Shown here in pieces: positions 24,145-34,092 of a DNA stretch of 64,000 nucleotides. Below the pieces are notes generated by a model. The model was not told the DNA's origin, did no database searches, and saw only the letters and a list, made by a program, of their open reading frames with translations. Position 1 is the stretch's first letter; each line of letters begins with the position of its first letter. Position numbers and translations under genes: made by a program. Source of the stretch: Sequoia sempervirens (lineage: Eukaryota > Streptophyta > Pinopsida > Cupressales > Cupressaceae); assembly GCA_007258455.2 (NCBI GenBank), contig VDFB02262614.1, positions 150,001-214,000 on the forward strand, in the 5' to 3' direction.

Positions 24145-24770
24145 TGTATCCATAGAATAAATATTATATGGATCTGCTTCAAGCTAGTTCTACGATGCAT
24201 AACAATTTTGACTTTGTGATTTATTTGTAATGAAGAAATGTATGATGTGCAAATTTGTAGTAATATTTTGCATAATAACATACCTATTTCAAAATAGTTG
24301 TCTACTAATTTGCAATAGCATAATCATGTGAGATATCTCCAAGAGTATGATTGGTAGTGTTCTCTCTAAACAATAGCCAAAGCTAAAATCTACATCGGTA
24401 GAAAACACAAGCAATGAGATACGAAGCTTATAGCAACTACAGTAGAGAATATAAATGACTAATTAGATAGCACTCAATAGAAGCTATAAAATCAATTTAA
24501 AAATTTCATATGTATATATTAAATATTATGTAGATCTATTTGAAGATAGTTCTGCAATCCATAACAATCTTGACTTTCTAATTTGTTTGTAGTGAAGAAA
24601 CATATAATGTGCAAAGGTTTAGAAATATTATGGATGATAACATACCTATTTCAGAACAGATATATAGTTATTTGCAATAGCATAATCATGTGAGAAGTTT
24701 ATAAGAGCATGACTAACATTCATCACCAAGAACAATGGCAAAGCTGAGATCTACATAGGTAGAACAATGG
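24145..24770. repeat. Tandem duplication of about 300 bp between RPA and RepHel genes
   Basis: 24145-24440 and 24510-24770 match through several anchors: aaatattat.tggatct, ataacaat.ttgacttt, gataacatacctatttca, gcaatagcataatcatgtgag, gcaaagct.a.atctaca. Divergence is well above 10% by eye. No coding potential is seen. The flanks (23890-24145, 24770-25020) hold nothing recognised. Confidence 0.75.
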
Positions 24771-25019
24771 AAGGATAAGTATTCTAATTAGAGGCATGAC
24801 TAGCATGAAGAAAAATTAATCCAACAATTCTTTCATACTTACAGAAATTGCACGTTGGTTTCTTGCAGCTATGAGGAGCAATAATAATAGCATGTTGCAA
24901 AGAGAATGTATAGTAAACAGTTGCACTTGGAAAACTGTATACTATGTTGTTCAGATGACTATATAATAACATTTAAGCTAGTGTGAATACATGGAAACAT
25001 GTGCCAAGAGATTAGAATT

Positions 25020-25672
25020 CTATTCCCTGGGACTAAAACTAAAGGGATATTGCAAAGTGGTTTGACCAATATGTATCTAGTATTGTGAACTTGACAGTAG
25101 CAATTTCAATGTTATATATCCAAAAGTGATCCAACAGACTACCTGCACGTGTTGTTGGCTTGTCAACAATCAATGATAGTTTGTATTATTGCATAAATTC
25201 AAGAAGAAGTGCGTTTCTTCTTGTGGATTGTAACATGCCAATGTTAAAGTCTCCAATAATAACCAATTTGAATTAGGTGGCAATGAGGTAACAACGGTTT
25301 GTATTAAATTAAGAAGATCATGAATGGGTGTGTTTGGCGTCAAGTACAAATTTATGATGCGAAGAGTAGTGTGCACATGCAATAGGCCAATGGTTATTGA
25401 TTCTAGATATTTCATTGATAAACTGTGAAAGTTTCACACTGGAACTATTTTCCTGCAACATGTTAATAGGTTGTGAATACCTATTGCAGTATAGCAATTA
25501 CATGTTTTACATCAAGGAAGCCAATGTGATCGAGCACATTGTGTTTGGTTTCTTGGAAGCAAAGGACAACTACTTGGAGCATATCATGGTCATTGGCTAT
25601 TTCTTGTGCATGAAATGCAAAGCTACGTGTATTCAAAGAGCACATGGTAAAATGGCTTGGAGAGATAGACAA
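25020..25672 (-). pseudogene. EEP (endonuclease/exonuclease/phosphatase) domain at the RepHel C-terminus
   Basis: Minus strand: TMCSLNTRSFAFHAQEI, then VVVLCFQETKH with the catalytic Glu of the QE motif (25650-25550). Next INLYLTPNTPIHDLLNLIQ and PPNSNWLLLE at about 25340-25240, where the expected GDFN motif is damaged. Then GSLLDHFWIYNIEIATV and ILDTYWSNHFAISL (25150-25020), the final SDH motif reading SNH. All conserved blocks occur in order over 650 bp, with frameshifts between them. It follows the helicase motif V/VI block by about 90 bp on the same strand, so it was probably fused to it. No LINE reverse transcriptase lies nearby. Confidence 0.8.
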
Positions 25673-25739
25673 AAGGCTATGTTGTACTTTCCACTACGTT
25701 GAGGCCATAAGGCATTTCATTTCTCCATTTACTTTTTCT

Positions 25740-27481
25740 AAGACTTTGAAGCTTTATTCTTGCAGTTATGCATGAGATACAATGACTCAATGTTTCTTAC
25801 ACGTGATAAGGTAGCGTACACAAGACCATGTTGATAGACCTTACATGGGTCAAAAGCAACTGCATCAATTGTGAGACCTTGGGCTCTATGAATAGTTTAT
25901 GTGAATGAAAGTTGCAAAGGAAATTGTGCTCGAGTAAGTATTTTTGTACCTATCTTGAATTTTCTAATGATTCTTGTTGTAGGAGTCCAAGAAGGAATAA
26001 TACAGTTTGTGTATAGATTTTTCATTTTTTGTCGACACAATTTGCCAACAGTGGAATCATTGAATTCTATACAAACAATGTCTTTTGCTCAGTTGTATGC
26101 AATTTGAAGATGTCATTTGCACCATTGACCAGTCCATCTTGTGTATCAATGTTGCTAGCAATCAATTCCACCAAAATATCTTGCTTGAGCAAAATTGTGC
26201 TAGGAAATGATGATTTATGAAGTTGAAATTTAATACTATCAATCACTATGTCATGTTTATCAATCACCTCCAAAACATAAAGCTTTGTTGATAAGAAATC
26301 TAGCATTTTTTTGTTGTGAATGTCGATTGTTGTATTTATGTGAAACAAGTATGGGAATCGTGGATCATTTGGAGGTGTCTTATAGCACATTACATTTAGG
26401 TAGCCAATGTCTTGATTGGTTTGTTGACCAATCCTAGCACGATTAAGTATGGAAATGAAGTGTTGATTTGTTTTTCCAATTACACTACGCAATTTGAAGC
26501 ACTTGACATTGTCAATCCAAAAGATATATGGCATTTTCCCCTTATCTCTTATTGGTTCTTCGAATATCCAAGTATCGCATACAGGTTGTGCTTGGTAGAA
26601 GTCGCCACAAAATATGATATCTATGTTTCCAAAAGGTGTTGGTGTGTGTTTGATTTGAAAAAGTCTTTTGTCAATGTTGTAAAGCATTTTTGAACCAAAC
26701 AATGACACTTCATTAATAAGAAGAATTTATAATTGCTCTAATTTTTTGCTTAAGACATCAATTGTGTTTGAATCCAGAGGTAGCATTTTTGAAGAATTGC
26801 ATGGAAATTGGAAGATTGAATGTGCAGTAATGCCACCTGCATTGAATGCAACTTTTCTTGTTGAAGCAACAATAATGCCTTTAAGCTTGAGTGGATCACT
26901 GTCTAGTTGTTTTTCATAGAATCAGATCATTGCTTTAATTTTTTATTTTTTATGAAGGTTTTGCTTGTGCCAGCTCCATCTGTCAAGAACAAGTACAATG
27001 GTTTTTTCGGAGCAAGTCTTTTTGTCATTAGTACATCCTTTATTATTGGTTGTTGTTCTTTGTTCAATTGTCTTCGTAGTTTGTAGTATTCTTCGTTGCT
27101 TAGTAGAAATGGATTTGCAATCTCTAAAAATAGTTTTTTGCATATAGAATCCTTGAGATTTATATTTTTCATATGGTTCAAGTCACTTATGATGTCATAC
27201 TTTTCCATGCCATTCTCTTGTTTGCCTCTATCGATTTCATCTACAATGTCTATTGTCAGGCAATTATCATTTTTAGCTTTTGTGGAGGCCTCATCAATGT
27301 CACCCCATTTAGAAATAGTTTGTGTAGTGAACATCTTTTCAATATTTGCAATCAGTGCTTTGCTTGTGTTGAATGTTGCACTCCATGTTTCATATTCAGT
27401 TAACAAGGTCTGCTCGCTAGACCTGAAAGGCACATACAACATAAGTTTTTCTCTGCAATAATTCTCAGGGTCAATGTGCAT
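25740..27481 (-). pseudogene. PIF1-family helicase domain of the Helitron protein (broken)
   Basis: Walker A reads TDGAGTSKT at about 26975, where GAGTGKT is expected; the Ser for Gly change should disable ATP binding. Upstream is LNKEQQPIIKDVL, the usual lead into PIF1 helicases. The IIFCGDFYQAQPV motif (GDxxQ) is at about 26600, LNRARIG at about 26440, and the motif V/VI block QGLTIDAVAFDPCKVYQHG...YATLSRVRN is at 25890-25760. Frameshifts lie between 26927 and 26708 and near 26067-25980. The domain unwinds DNA during rolling-circle transposition in intact elements. Confidence 0.88.
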
Positions 27482-27874
27482 ATTGTATCTTATGTAGTGT
27501 ATGATCTATGGAGTTGCTCTTTTTTGCAACTTTCTGGAGTTGGTAGAGTAAAAAGCGGCATATTCAGCCAATGAAAAGTTGTCAAGAGCTTTTGAACTTT
27601 GTGTGTATTTTTCTATTATAGATGCATAGATGATGTTTTTAGATTTGTCTTTCTTTTTTCCAATAGCTTAGGGCTTTTTAACATGTAAACTTTGCTTTCT
27701 AATGGTGCAATATTGATGAAAATAGTTTTCCTTGAGCATTTACGCAATGGAAATGAGAGAATGATATGAACAACTTGACGACTAGAATTTTTTGATAGTT
27801 AAGCAATGTGTTTCCAAGCTTGCATATAAATTGCACCTTTCCATCATAAGCACAGTACATTGTTGCCGCAATTT

Positions 27875-28890
27875 TCAAAATGCAAGAGACAATGTTCTAT
27901 CTTGTTTCATCATATATGAGCTACAGTAAGATGCAACAACATATTCATCTAAAATAAATTGTGTATCTATATTTGCATACCATAGTTTGGGCACTTCCTT
28001 TGCAAAGGCATTTATCCAAATATCAGAAGGGTCTCTTTTCAACATGACAATTTTGCGTGACAACATTGATCGAAGTTTTGTAATGTAGTCATTTTCATCC
28101 ATTTCCAATTCCTACAAGAAACTTTGAAATGAATGTTCCTTTGTGTAATGTTTGTTTTCCAATTGCTTAAAAAAAGTTTTTTTCTCTCTCCTTGATTGTA
28201 GCATCAGGCACTGGAAGTGGTTCTAAAATTGTTGTTTTTCTCATTGGAGGCAAGGGGAAACTAAATCTGCAACTTGAGTTTTTGTATTTCTTGTAACTCT
28301 TTGTATGATGATGCGTTTGAATTTTGGCAAGGTTTGTATTAAGTAGCAATGAGTCACATGAAATATACTTTTCAACAAAGCTTTCTATTTCACCATTTGA
28401 GAAATTTCCATATACATGTCCATCTTTTATCCATAGCAAAAAATGAACATGCTCATTGCCTCGATTTTGGAATTTTGTAACAAAAGAATAGTCTGTGACT
28501 TGGCCAAACATCTCATGATTTTTTAGCATCATTTTTTGGAATGCATTGACCCTATGGTTGAAATAACGACTACAAAGTACTGGATTCTTTTTTATTTCAA
28601 AATCCAAGTCCCTATCTTCTATAGTTTCATTAGACTTGTTGTGAAATAGATATTTGGTGCAAAGCTTTGCACAATGGCTGCCAAAAATGCTCAACACTTG
28701 TTAACGTTACAAAAAAAGTTGGAGGTCCCAATTGTCTTAACATTGCAAATATGTTTTTTTTAGTTTTTTCTAGATAACTTGGTGAGGTCCGAATGCTTTT
28801 TAATGTTCTATAGCCCAATGGATATCTTAATATTTTTTTGAGCTTTGTTGGATTGCGCACATCTTTTGCAAGCAATTTTTCACCTTTCAA
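27875..28890 (-). pseudogene. HUH replication initiator (Rep, Helitron_like_N) domain (broken)
   Basis: Minus strand: QLGPPTFFVTLTSVEHFW (about 28725), then FGQVTDYSFVTKFQNRGNE and HVHFLLWIKDG with the metal-binding His-hydrophobic-His (about 28448). QTHHHTKSYKK and CRFSFPLPPM follow. The second ORF has DIWINAFAKEVPKLWYANID and FILDEYVVASYCSSYMMK, with two tyrosines spaced Y-x3-Y as in Helitron catalytic motifs (about 27930). A frameshift or gap at about 28110-28167 separates it. The domain nicks and rejoins single strands. Confidence 0.88.
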
Positions 28891-29058
28891 TTCAGTTTTT
28901 CGTATGCAAATCCATGCCAGTGAGGATACTTGGTGAATAATAATTTTAATAGCCTTAAAAAATATATTTGTTATGTGTGTTGCAAAGTCATTTTATTTAT
29001 GCATAAGCTCCCATTTTGCTATTTTTTGGTACGTAAAATTTTTAGTAACGTTAGTTGG

Positions 29059-30060
29059 TCAAGTTGAACCATAAAACAAAGTTGGAAAGTTCATCTCCTC
29101 TGCATACATGTTCTCGAAAATACGACGAGGTTTAAACCATTTTGATGGTACAATTTCAATGATTATCGTGTCAAGGTATTTGATTGATTGTGTTTCATTA
29201 AACCAATGTATAACTGATTCATTTATTGGTTCTTCATCATCTTCAAATGTTTCATCTTGTATACTTGCTTTTGTTTCAAAATCTATTTGCTTTTGTGTTG
29301 TCCTCTTTGCCAACAAGTCATGCCACTCTCTATTTATAGAGATGTTCTCTTTTGTGTACAACGGTGTTTTGGATAAGGCAATTAAAGCATTCATGACTAT
29401 AGCAAGTCTAACATTGCCTTGTGCATATGCATGATTGTATTCTAGCTTTCGATTCAATCCAATTACTACTGTCGTGGTTTCATCTAGTTGCCTAGGCAAT
29501 GCTTGTTGCAATTTATCAAAATCTACAGGAACATTGATGATTGTCCCAAGCAAGCCATATTGTGCTCGTTTATATCTCAATTGCCTAATCTGTGCAAAAC
29601 CTATGTGTAAAGACACAAGCCTTTCCTCTAGAGTAGTCAAAGAGTGAACAACATTTATTTGTGCATTTTGTCTTATTCTTGAGGGCATGGAAAAATATGG
29701 GATCTTACCATCTAATGTGGCTTTTATACATTGTTTGCAAATGGGCTGTCCTATTGCTATATTTTTTTCATCCATCTAACTAGAAAGCAAGGACAAAGAT
29801 TTTACAAGTGCAACATCAACTTTATGAATGTTGTGATGGAAATGAAGCATGTCGCAAAGAGAGCATGGTTGAGTGGGTGTTTCGTTTATCATTTGCAAGT
29901 ATGAGTTAATAAATTTTTGGATTGTATTATTTTTTGTGCATATGCGTATTACTTTTATTGTTCGAAAAGTAGTGCTTGTCTTTTGGACCATAGAATATGC
30001 ATATGGCCTATGTTTTAATTTTGGAAAACATAAAGTATAAGCCTTTTGTACACACCACAT
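29059..30060 (-). pseudogene. N-terminal linker of RepHel: Cys-rich motif and DUF6570-like domain
   Basis: The first frame (30060-29776) holds PCSLCDMLHFHHNIHKVD, a CxxC/His motif common ahead of the helitron Rep. After one stop the second frame opens (29775-29059) with ICKQCIKATLDGKIPYFSMPSR, LTTLEERLVSLHIGFAQIRQL, GTIINVPVDFDKLQQALPR and LEYNHAYAQGNVRLAI. These are the conserved blocks of the DUF6570 region seen in large eukaryotic Helitrons. The two frames differ only by a stop, so this part is well preserved. Confidence 0.75.
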
Positions 30061-30519
30061 TTATTTTTTCAAAGAACATAATGATTATTGTTGTGTTGGA
30101 TTTTGGATAGGATCACGAAATTGAATTTTACTTTGCATGTGCAAATTGTAATGTGTTTGTGCACTGCACATTTGGTTTTTTAAAGAATGTAATGATTGTT
30201 GACACATTAGCTTTGGGGTAGCCTTGTAGGACTAAATTATTCTTGTGAGATTGGTAGTGGATAGAATAGAACTGGGTTCTATAGTTTGCAAGACATTTTC
30301 ATGAGACACTTGCGCATTGTGGATTTTCACTTTTAGGGAGCGTAATGTCTCATGTGATTTTAATTTTGTTTCAGTTGGTGTATGTATTGTTGTAGCTATT
30401 TGTTTTTTATGAGAACTAATTATATTGTTTATTATTTCTAATTCAAAAGTGCTACATCATAATTTGAATACAAACTAGATCCTTGATATGGATGTTGTGA
30501 GTCAATTGTTCTTTTTGTT

Positions 30520-30990
30520 GAAGTGGTTCATAATGACAATGTCCCGAGTTGCTTGCAAAGCAAATTAAGTTCAGATTTTTCTTGGGCTTCATGTAATTAG
30601 AGTATGTTTTGGCCCTGGGATATGGAGATGCTTTCCATATGTGTATTGTTGCAGCAAACATGTGGGACAACCATAGTGCACAAAATTCAGACCCTTCAAG
30701 GCCACTTTGCACATATGGCATTCCAATCCTAGAAACCAATGATTGTATTTGCAATATACGATTGTTGCTTCCTATGCTAGATTGATCGAAAGTGCCAAAA
30801 CAAACCAATGCATATTTGTTTTCAACTGTCAATGCATTGGCCAATGACTGCGCCATAAATAATCTCAAAGCAACTGGATCAAATTATTCAACAAGCAAAA
30901 AAGTTATAGCAGCAAACATGCTTTCGCCACATGTAGTAGCAAATATAGCCACTCTACAAAGTCCAAGTGTATCAAACACATTTTCTATTG
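30520..30990 (-). pseudogene. Second OTU-like domain of the Helitron protein
   Basis: Minus strand: TTCGESMFAAITFLL at about 30940-30895, the position of the DGxCLF nucleophile motif, with Ser where the catalytic Cys is expected. Then LRLFMAQSLANAL, YVQSGLEGSEFCALWLSHMF and IHIWKASPYP, ending in SGHCHYEPL at 30521-30545 with the catalytic-His HYEPL motif intact. A stop at about 30888 breaks the frame. OTU proteins are cysteine proteases that cut ubiquitin; this copy would be inactive if the Ser is original. Confidence 0.72.
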
Positions 30991-31078
30991 TGTTCCAAGT
31001 GTTTTCCAAGTTGAGATATGTGAGTTGCAAATGTGGTTGGATGTTCTAGATGCAATTGTATGTATTTAGCCGTGAAAA

Positions 31079-31674
31079 CATAGGCTCATAGTAGCCAGTA
31101 GTAGAAATTGTATCATGGAAAAGAATTGATATTGCAGGATTACATGAATCCTTATTGAAATGTAAGTACATTATTTTGTATGTTAAATACCAAATGTATA
31201 TTGGTATGTTTAGCTAGTACGCTAGCCATTTTAGACAAAATATGTCACCCCAAAGCCCAGTTTCACCTCTATCGTTGATCTTTGTGGTTGAAAGCCTCAT
31301 TCTTCGTAGATACATGTTTTTTTCATGTATATTATGCAATTCCATTAGTTTTGTTGGGTGCAAATCAATTTCATAAGAGCCTAAAGCTATAGTACAACAG
31401 TTGTGAAGACAATATAAGAAATGATCCACAAGACCATTGCGTAGCTTTTTTGATGTATAACGGCAATGAAGCAAAACATGCACTGTGTCAAATAAGCAAT
31501 CGCCAATTTTGTAATTGGATTAGTCAATTAAAAAACAATTACATAGTGGAGAGCTTCATCGATTGACGTGAATGGTGCATTCACACTTGGTTTGTAGGTT
31601 TCTACTACAATTGGTTGTTGTGACAGTTTTTGTCTTTTAAGATGATTATTTGTTAGCATATTTCCAAATTTCAT
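31079..31674 (-). pseudogene. First OTU-like domain and N-terminus of the Helitron protein
   Basis: The probable start is an ATG at 31674 (MKFGNMLTNNHLKRQK). After a frameshift or short intron, IGDCLFDTVHVLL at about 31510-31473 gives the OTU nucleophile Cys. WGDIFCLKWLAY then leads after a stop into NIPIYIW, ISILFHDTIS and TGYYEPM at 31079-31100, where Tyr stands in place of the catalytic His. Only 50 bp upstream lies the element C insertion, so the promoter has been pushed 16.7 kb away. The assignment rests on motif order and spacing and needs a profile search. Confidence 0.7.
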
Positions 31675-31719
31675 GTCAAAGGACAAAAAATACAAATTGT
31701 ATTGATGTTATCTAGTATA

Positions 31720-31724
31720 GTAAT
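31720..31724. repeat. Target site duplication of element C, left copy
   Basis: GTAAT, matched exactly by 48418-48422. Confidence 0.9.
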
Positions 31725-32809
31725 TGTGTGAGTAAAATATGTGAATCAGAACAATTAATTCAAAACACACACTCGATGCAACGTGTTATATTAAGGAAAT
31801 CAAATTTAACAAAACAAATGATAAAGTGATTCCTCAAAGTCGTTCCATCGTCCTCTATTCTTAAGGGTCCTGTATTAGTGCTCTCAAATTTTAGGTATGC
31901 ACTAAAGTACTAGGATGAAACCTAAGAAACAAGAAGCCATTAAACTAAAATGCAGGAAACTATGCCTACATCTACATGATTGATGAATTTGATGAATGAT
32001 ATGCTAAATGATGTGTTGAACGATATGATGTTGTATACAGAATGATATGAAATGATGCAATGATAAAAATGCTAAACTAATGGAAATACTATGGAAATGT
32101 TGTAATGATAATGCAACAAATTAAGTTCCTAGAAATGAAATTTCCATTATAACACTACTTGAAATCAAATGTTAAATTCTAAACTAAAATTCCAATGCTA
32201 AGCTCACTAATGCTGAAAGTATTTCTGTAGAGTAAATTTATGCTATGCTCTCTATTCGAAAAGCTGTAAATGAGCCTCTATTTATAGATTTCACCAAGGC
32301 ATCAAGTGATGTGGCAGAAATGGATGATCAAGATTCAATCTGGAGAGATCAATGGTGAGAAGCGAAGAGGTTAGATAGAATCAAGGAAGTTGTCCCCTTT
32401 AATAGAACAAGCTTGCCAAGTGTAGAAGGGAATAAATGGAAAGGAGAAGCCATGTGTCTTTGAGGTTGTTAAAATTGTTGAAGATAAATGCCCATTTAGA
32501 AATTAGAAATAATCAATTTCATGTGACACATGGTGAGGTGGAAGGAATTTAGAAAATATGGAGAAATGTGACTAAATTCCAATTTTAAAATTCAAATTTA
32601 GTTGGAGGGAATTAATCAAATAAAACAAATTAGTTAAATTTGTTTATTTAATTAAATCATGAAGAAAGTGGTTTAGATAGGAAGAATTAAGAAATATGAA
32701 CTATATAAATAAAATTTGCAATTTATTTATAAGTAGAGGAAATAAAGATTTTATTAATTAAATAACTAGTATTTAATTAATTTTCTCTAGAGCAATTTGG
32801 ATGTATACA
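31725..32809 (-). repeat. 3' LTR of element C
   Basis: 1085 bp, paired with 47383-48417. The minus strand begins TGTATACATCC and ends CACACA. A TATA box lies on the minus strand at about 32278-32287 (tctataaatagaggctc). Confidence 0.93.
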
Positions 32810-32830
32810 TTTTTCCCCTCTTTGAAGTGT
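32810..32830 (-). promoter_or_regulatory. Polypurine tract of element C
   Basis: The minus strand reads caaagaggggaaaaa immediately before the 3' LTR. Confidence 0.85.
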
Positions 32831-32930
32831 TGTGCTTACACATTGCTTCAAAGAAAAAAATTTCAGTGCTGATAAAATTTTGATAATGCCCTAGATGGTG
32901 ATCTTCAGGAGATAACGGATATATGCCCCC

Positions 32931-33078
32931 TCGGGAGATAAATCGGGGAATTTTTTATTTTTTAAAGATTTTTTAAAGATTTTTGAAAATTTTGAAATTT
33001 TTGATGATTTATGATGATTTTGATGATGTTTGATGATAATTTTTTGATTTGATGATGTTCCAGCGATTTATCTCCCGA
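32931..33078. repeat. 15-bp perfect inverted repeat with AT-rich loop
   Basis: TCGGGAGATAAATCG at 32931-32945 and its exact complement CGATTTATCTCCCGA at 33064-33078 enclose 118 nt of T/A-rich sequence full of gatgatttt units. It lies between the PPT and the antisense gene, so either transcript could form the hairpin. Confidence 0.85.
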
Positions 33079-33404
33079 TATTGAAGAAATTAGCTGCCAT
33101 TTGATTAATTAATCCTTGAAAAATTAAAATATCCCATCATAAATCCCACTTTAATTACCCCTTTTAATAGGAAAACAGTGAAAATGAAACTCATTTGTGC
33201 CCTTTTGAATTTTTTTTTGGAGTGAGAGAGCAACTTTGAGCATTTCAACAAAGATGGTGATCCCCTATGAAATTCATCGATTCGAGCATGTGCGGCGACA
33301 TAACCAGCCAGCGGCATACAGACCTCCGATACGAATTTCTAAAATCCTCTTTGTGAATTTTGAATTGTTTTTCTTGTGTTTTAAATTTTGAAATGTGATG
33401 TTTT

Positions 33405-33790
33405 ACACATTTTAGCGCATAGGCCACCTATAATAGCACATAGGATGATTTTGATAGCGCATAGAATTAGGGATTTAGCTCATACAAGGCTCGATGTAGC
33501 GCATTGGAGGTCTATTATAGCACATATTCCTTTTAGTGCGTAGGATAATAGTTTTAGCACATCAGGGTGTTGAAATGGCGAGTTGAATGAAATGACACAT
33601 AGGTCTAGGGTTGTGGCGCATCTGCCAAAAGTAATGGCGCTTTCAATTTTTTGGCGCATTGAAGACATTCTCTAGCGCATTCACTAAAATGGCACATTAA
33701 GAGACTGTTATGGCGCATTGAGAGAATTATGTGGCGCATCTGTCTTTTGGCGCATAGAAGCACTATAGTAATGCATCTAGGACATAATTG
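33405..33790 (+). repeat. Cluster of about 18 TAGCGCAT-type short repeats
   Basis: On the plus strand the motif tagcgcat, with variants tagcacat and tggcgcat, recurs about every 20 nt with unrelated sequence between copies. It lies 5' of the antisense PMD-like ORF on that ORF's strand. The same motif in opposite orientation occurs in the gag leader (45790-46080, 47040-47300). Confidence 0.85.
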
Positions 33791-34092
33791 AAGATTTTTT
33801 TTGTTTTTCTCCTTGATTTTGATGATGTTTAATCGCGTCAGCCAATGATTTGTTGTTGTTGATAGATTAGATGATTTATTGATCTCATGATAGGTGAGAT
33901 GCAATAATGATGATGTTGTTTTGTTCTCATGATAGGCGAGGATCAAAAGTAGATGTTCGCGAGATTTTTTCAAAATATCACTTGAGCTAATAGGATGATT
34001 GATTGTTTGATGTTGATTGTTTTGTTGATTTGATTGATTGATTGATATGTTGATTGTGATGTGTTATAATGATAGGAGAGTGATTTAGGTAA

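Larger units (their letters stand above)
22270..31724 (-). mobile_element. Helitron/Helentron-like rolling-circle transposon (decayed, borders unknown)
   Basis: On the minus strand, in order: two OTU-like domains (31674-30520), a DUF6570-like region with a Cys-rich lead (30060-29059), HUH Rep (28890-27875), PIF1-family helicase (27481-25760), EEP nuclease (25672-25020), then a separate RPA-like gene (23880-22270). RPA beside RepHel is usual in plant Helitrons. A C-terminal EEP nuclease and OTU domains are described mainly for Helentrons. Frameshifts and stops run through the whole gene and the Walker A motif is damaged, so it is not active. Element C inserted at 31724, close to the start codon. 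The exact ends were not found; the 5' end may lie just right of 48418. Confidence 0.85.

Noticed and set aside
25020..25672. EEP domain as an independent LINE insertion
   Set aside because: It is colinear with the helicase, no LINE RT or poly-A tail is near, and the wording fits Helentron fusions.
30520..31674. OTU-like domains as a virus insertion
   Set aside because: They are colinear with the Helitron protein, on the same strand and at the expected N-terminal place; no viral gene is adjacent.
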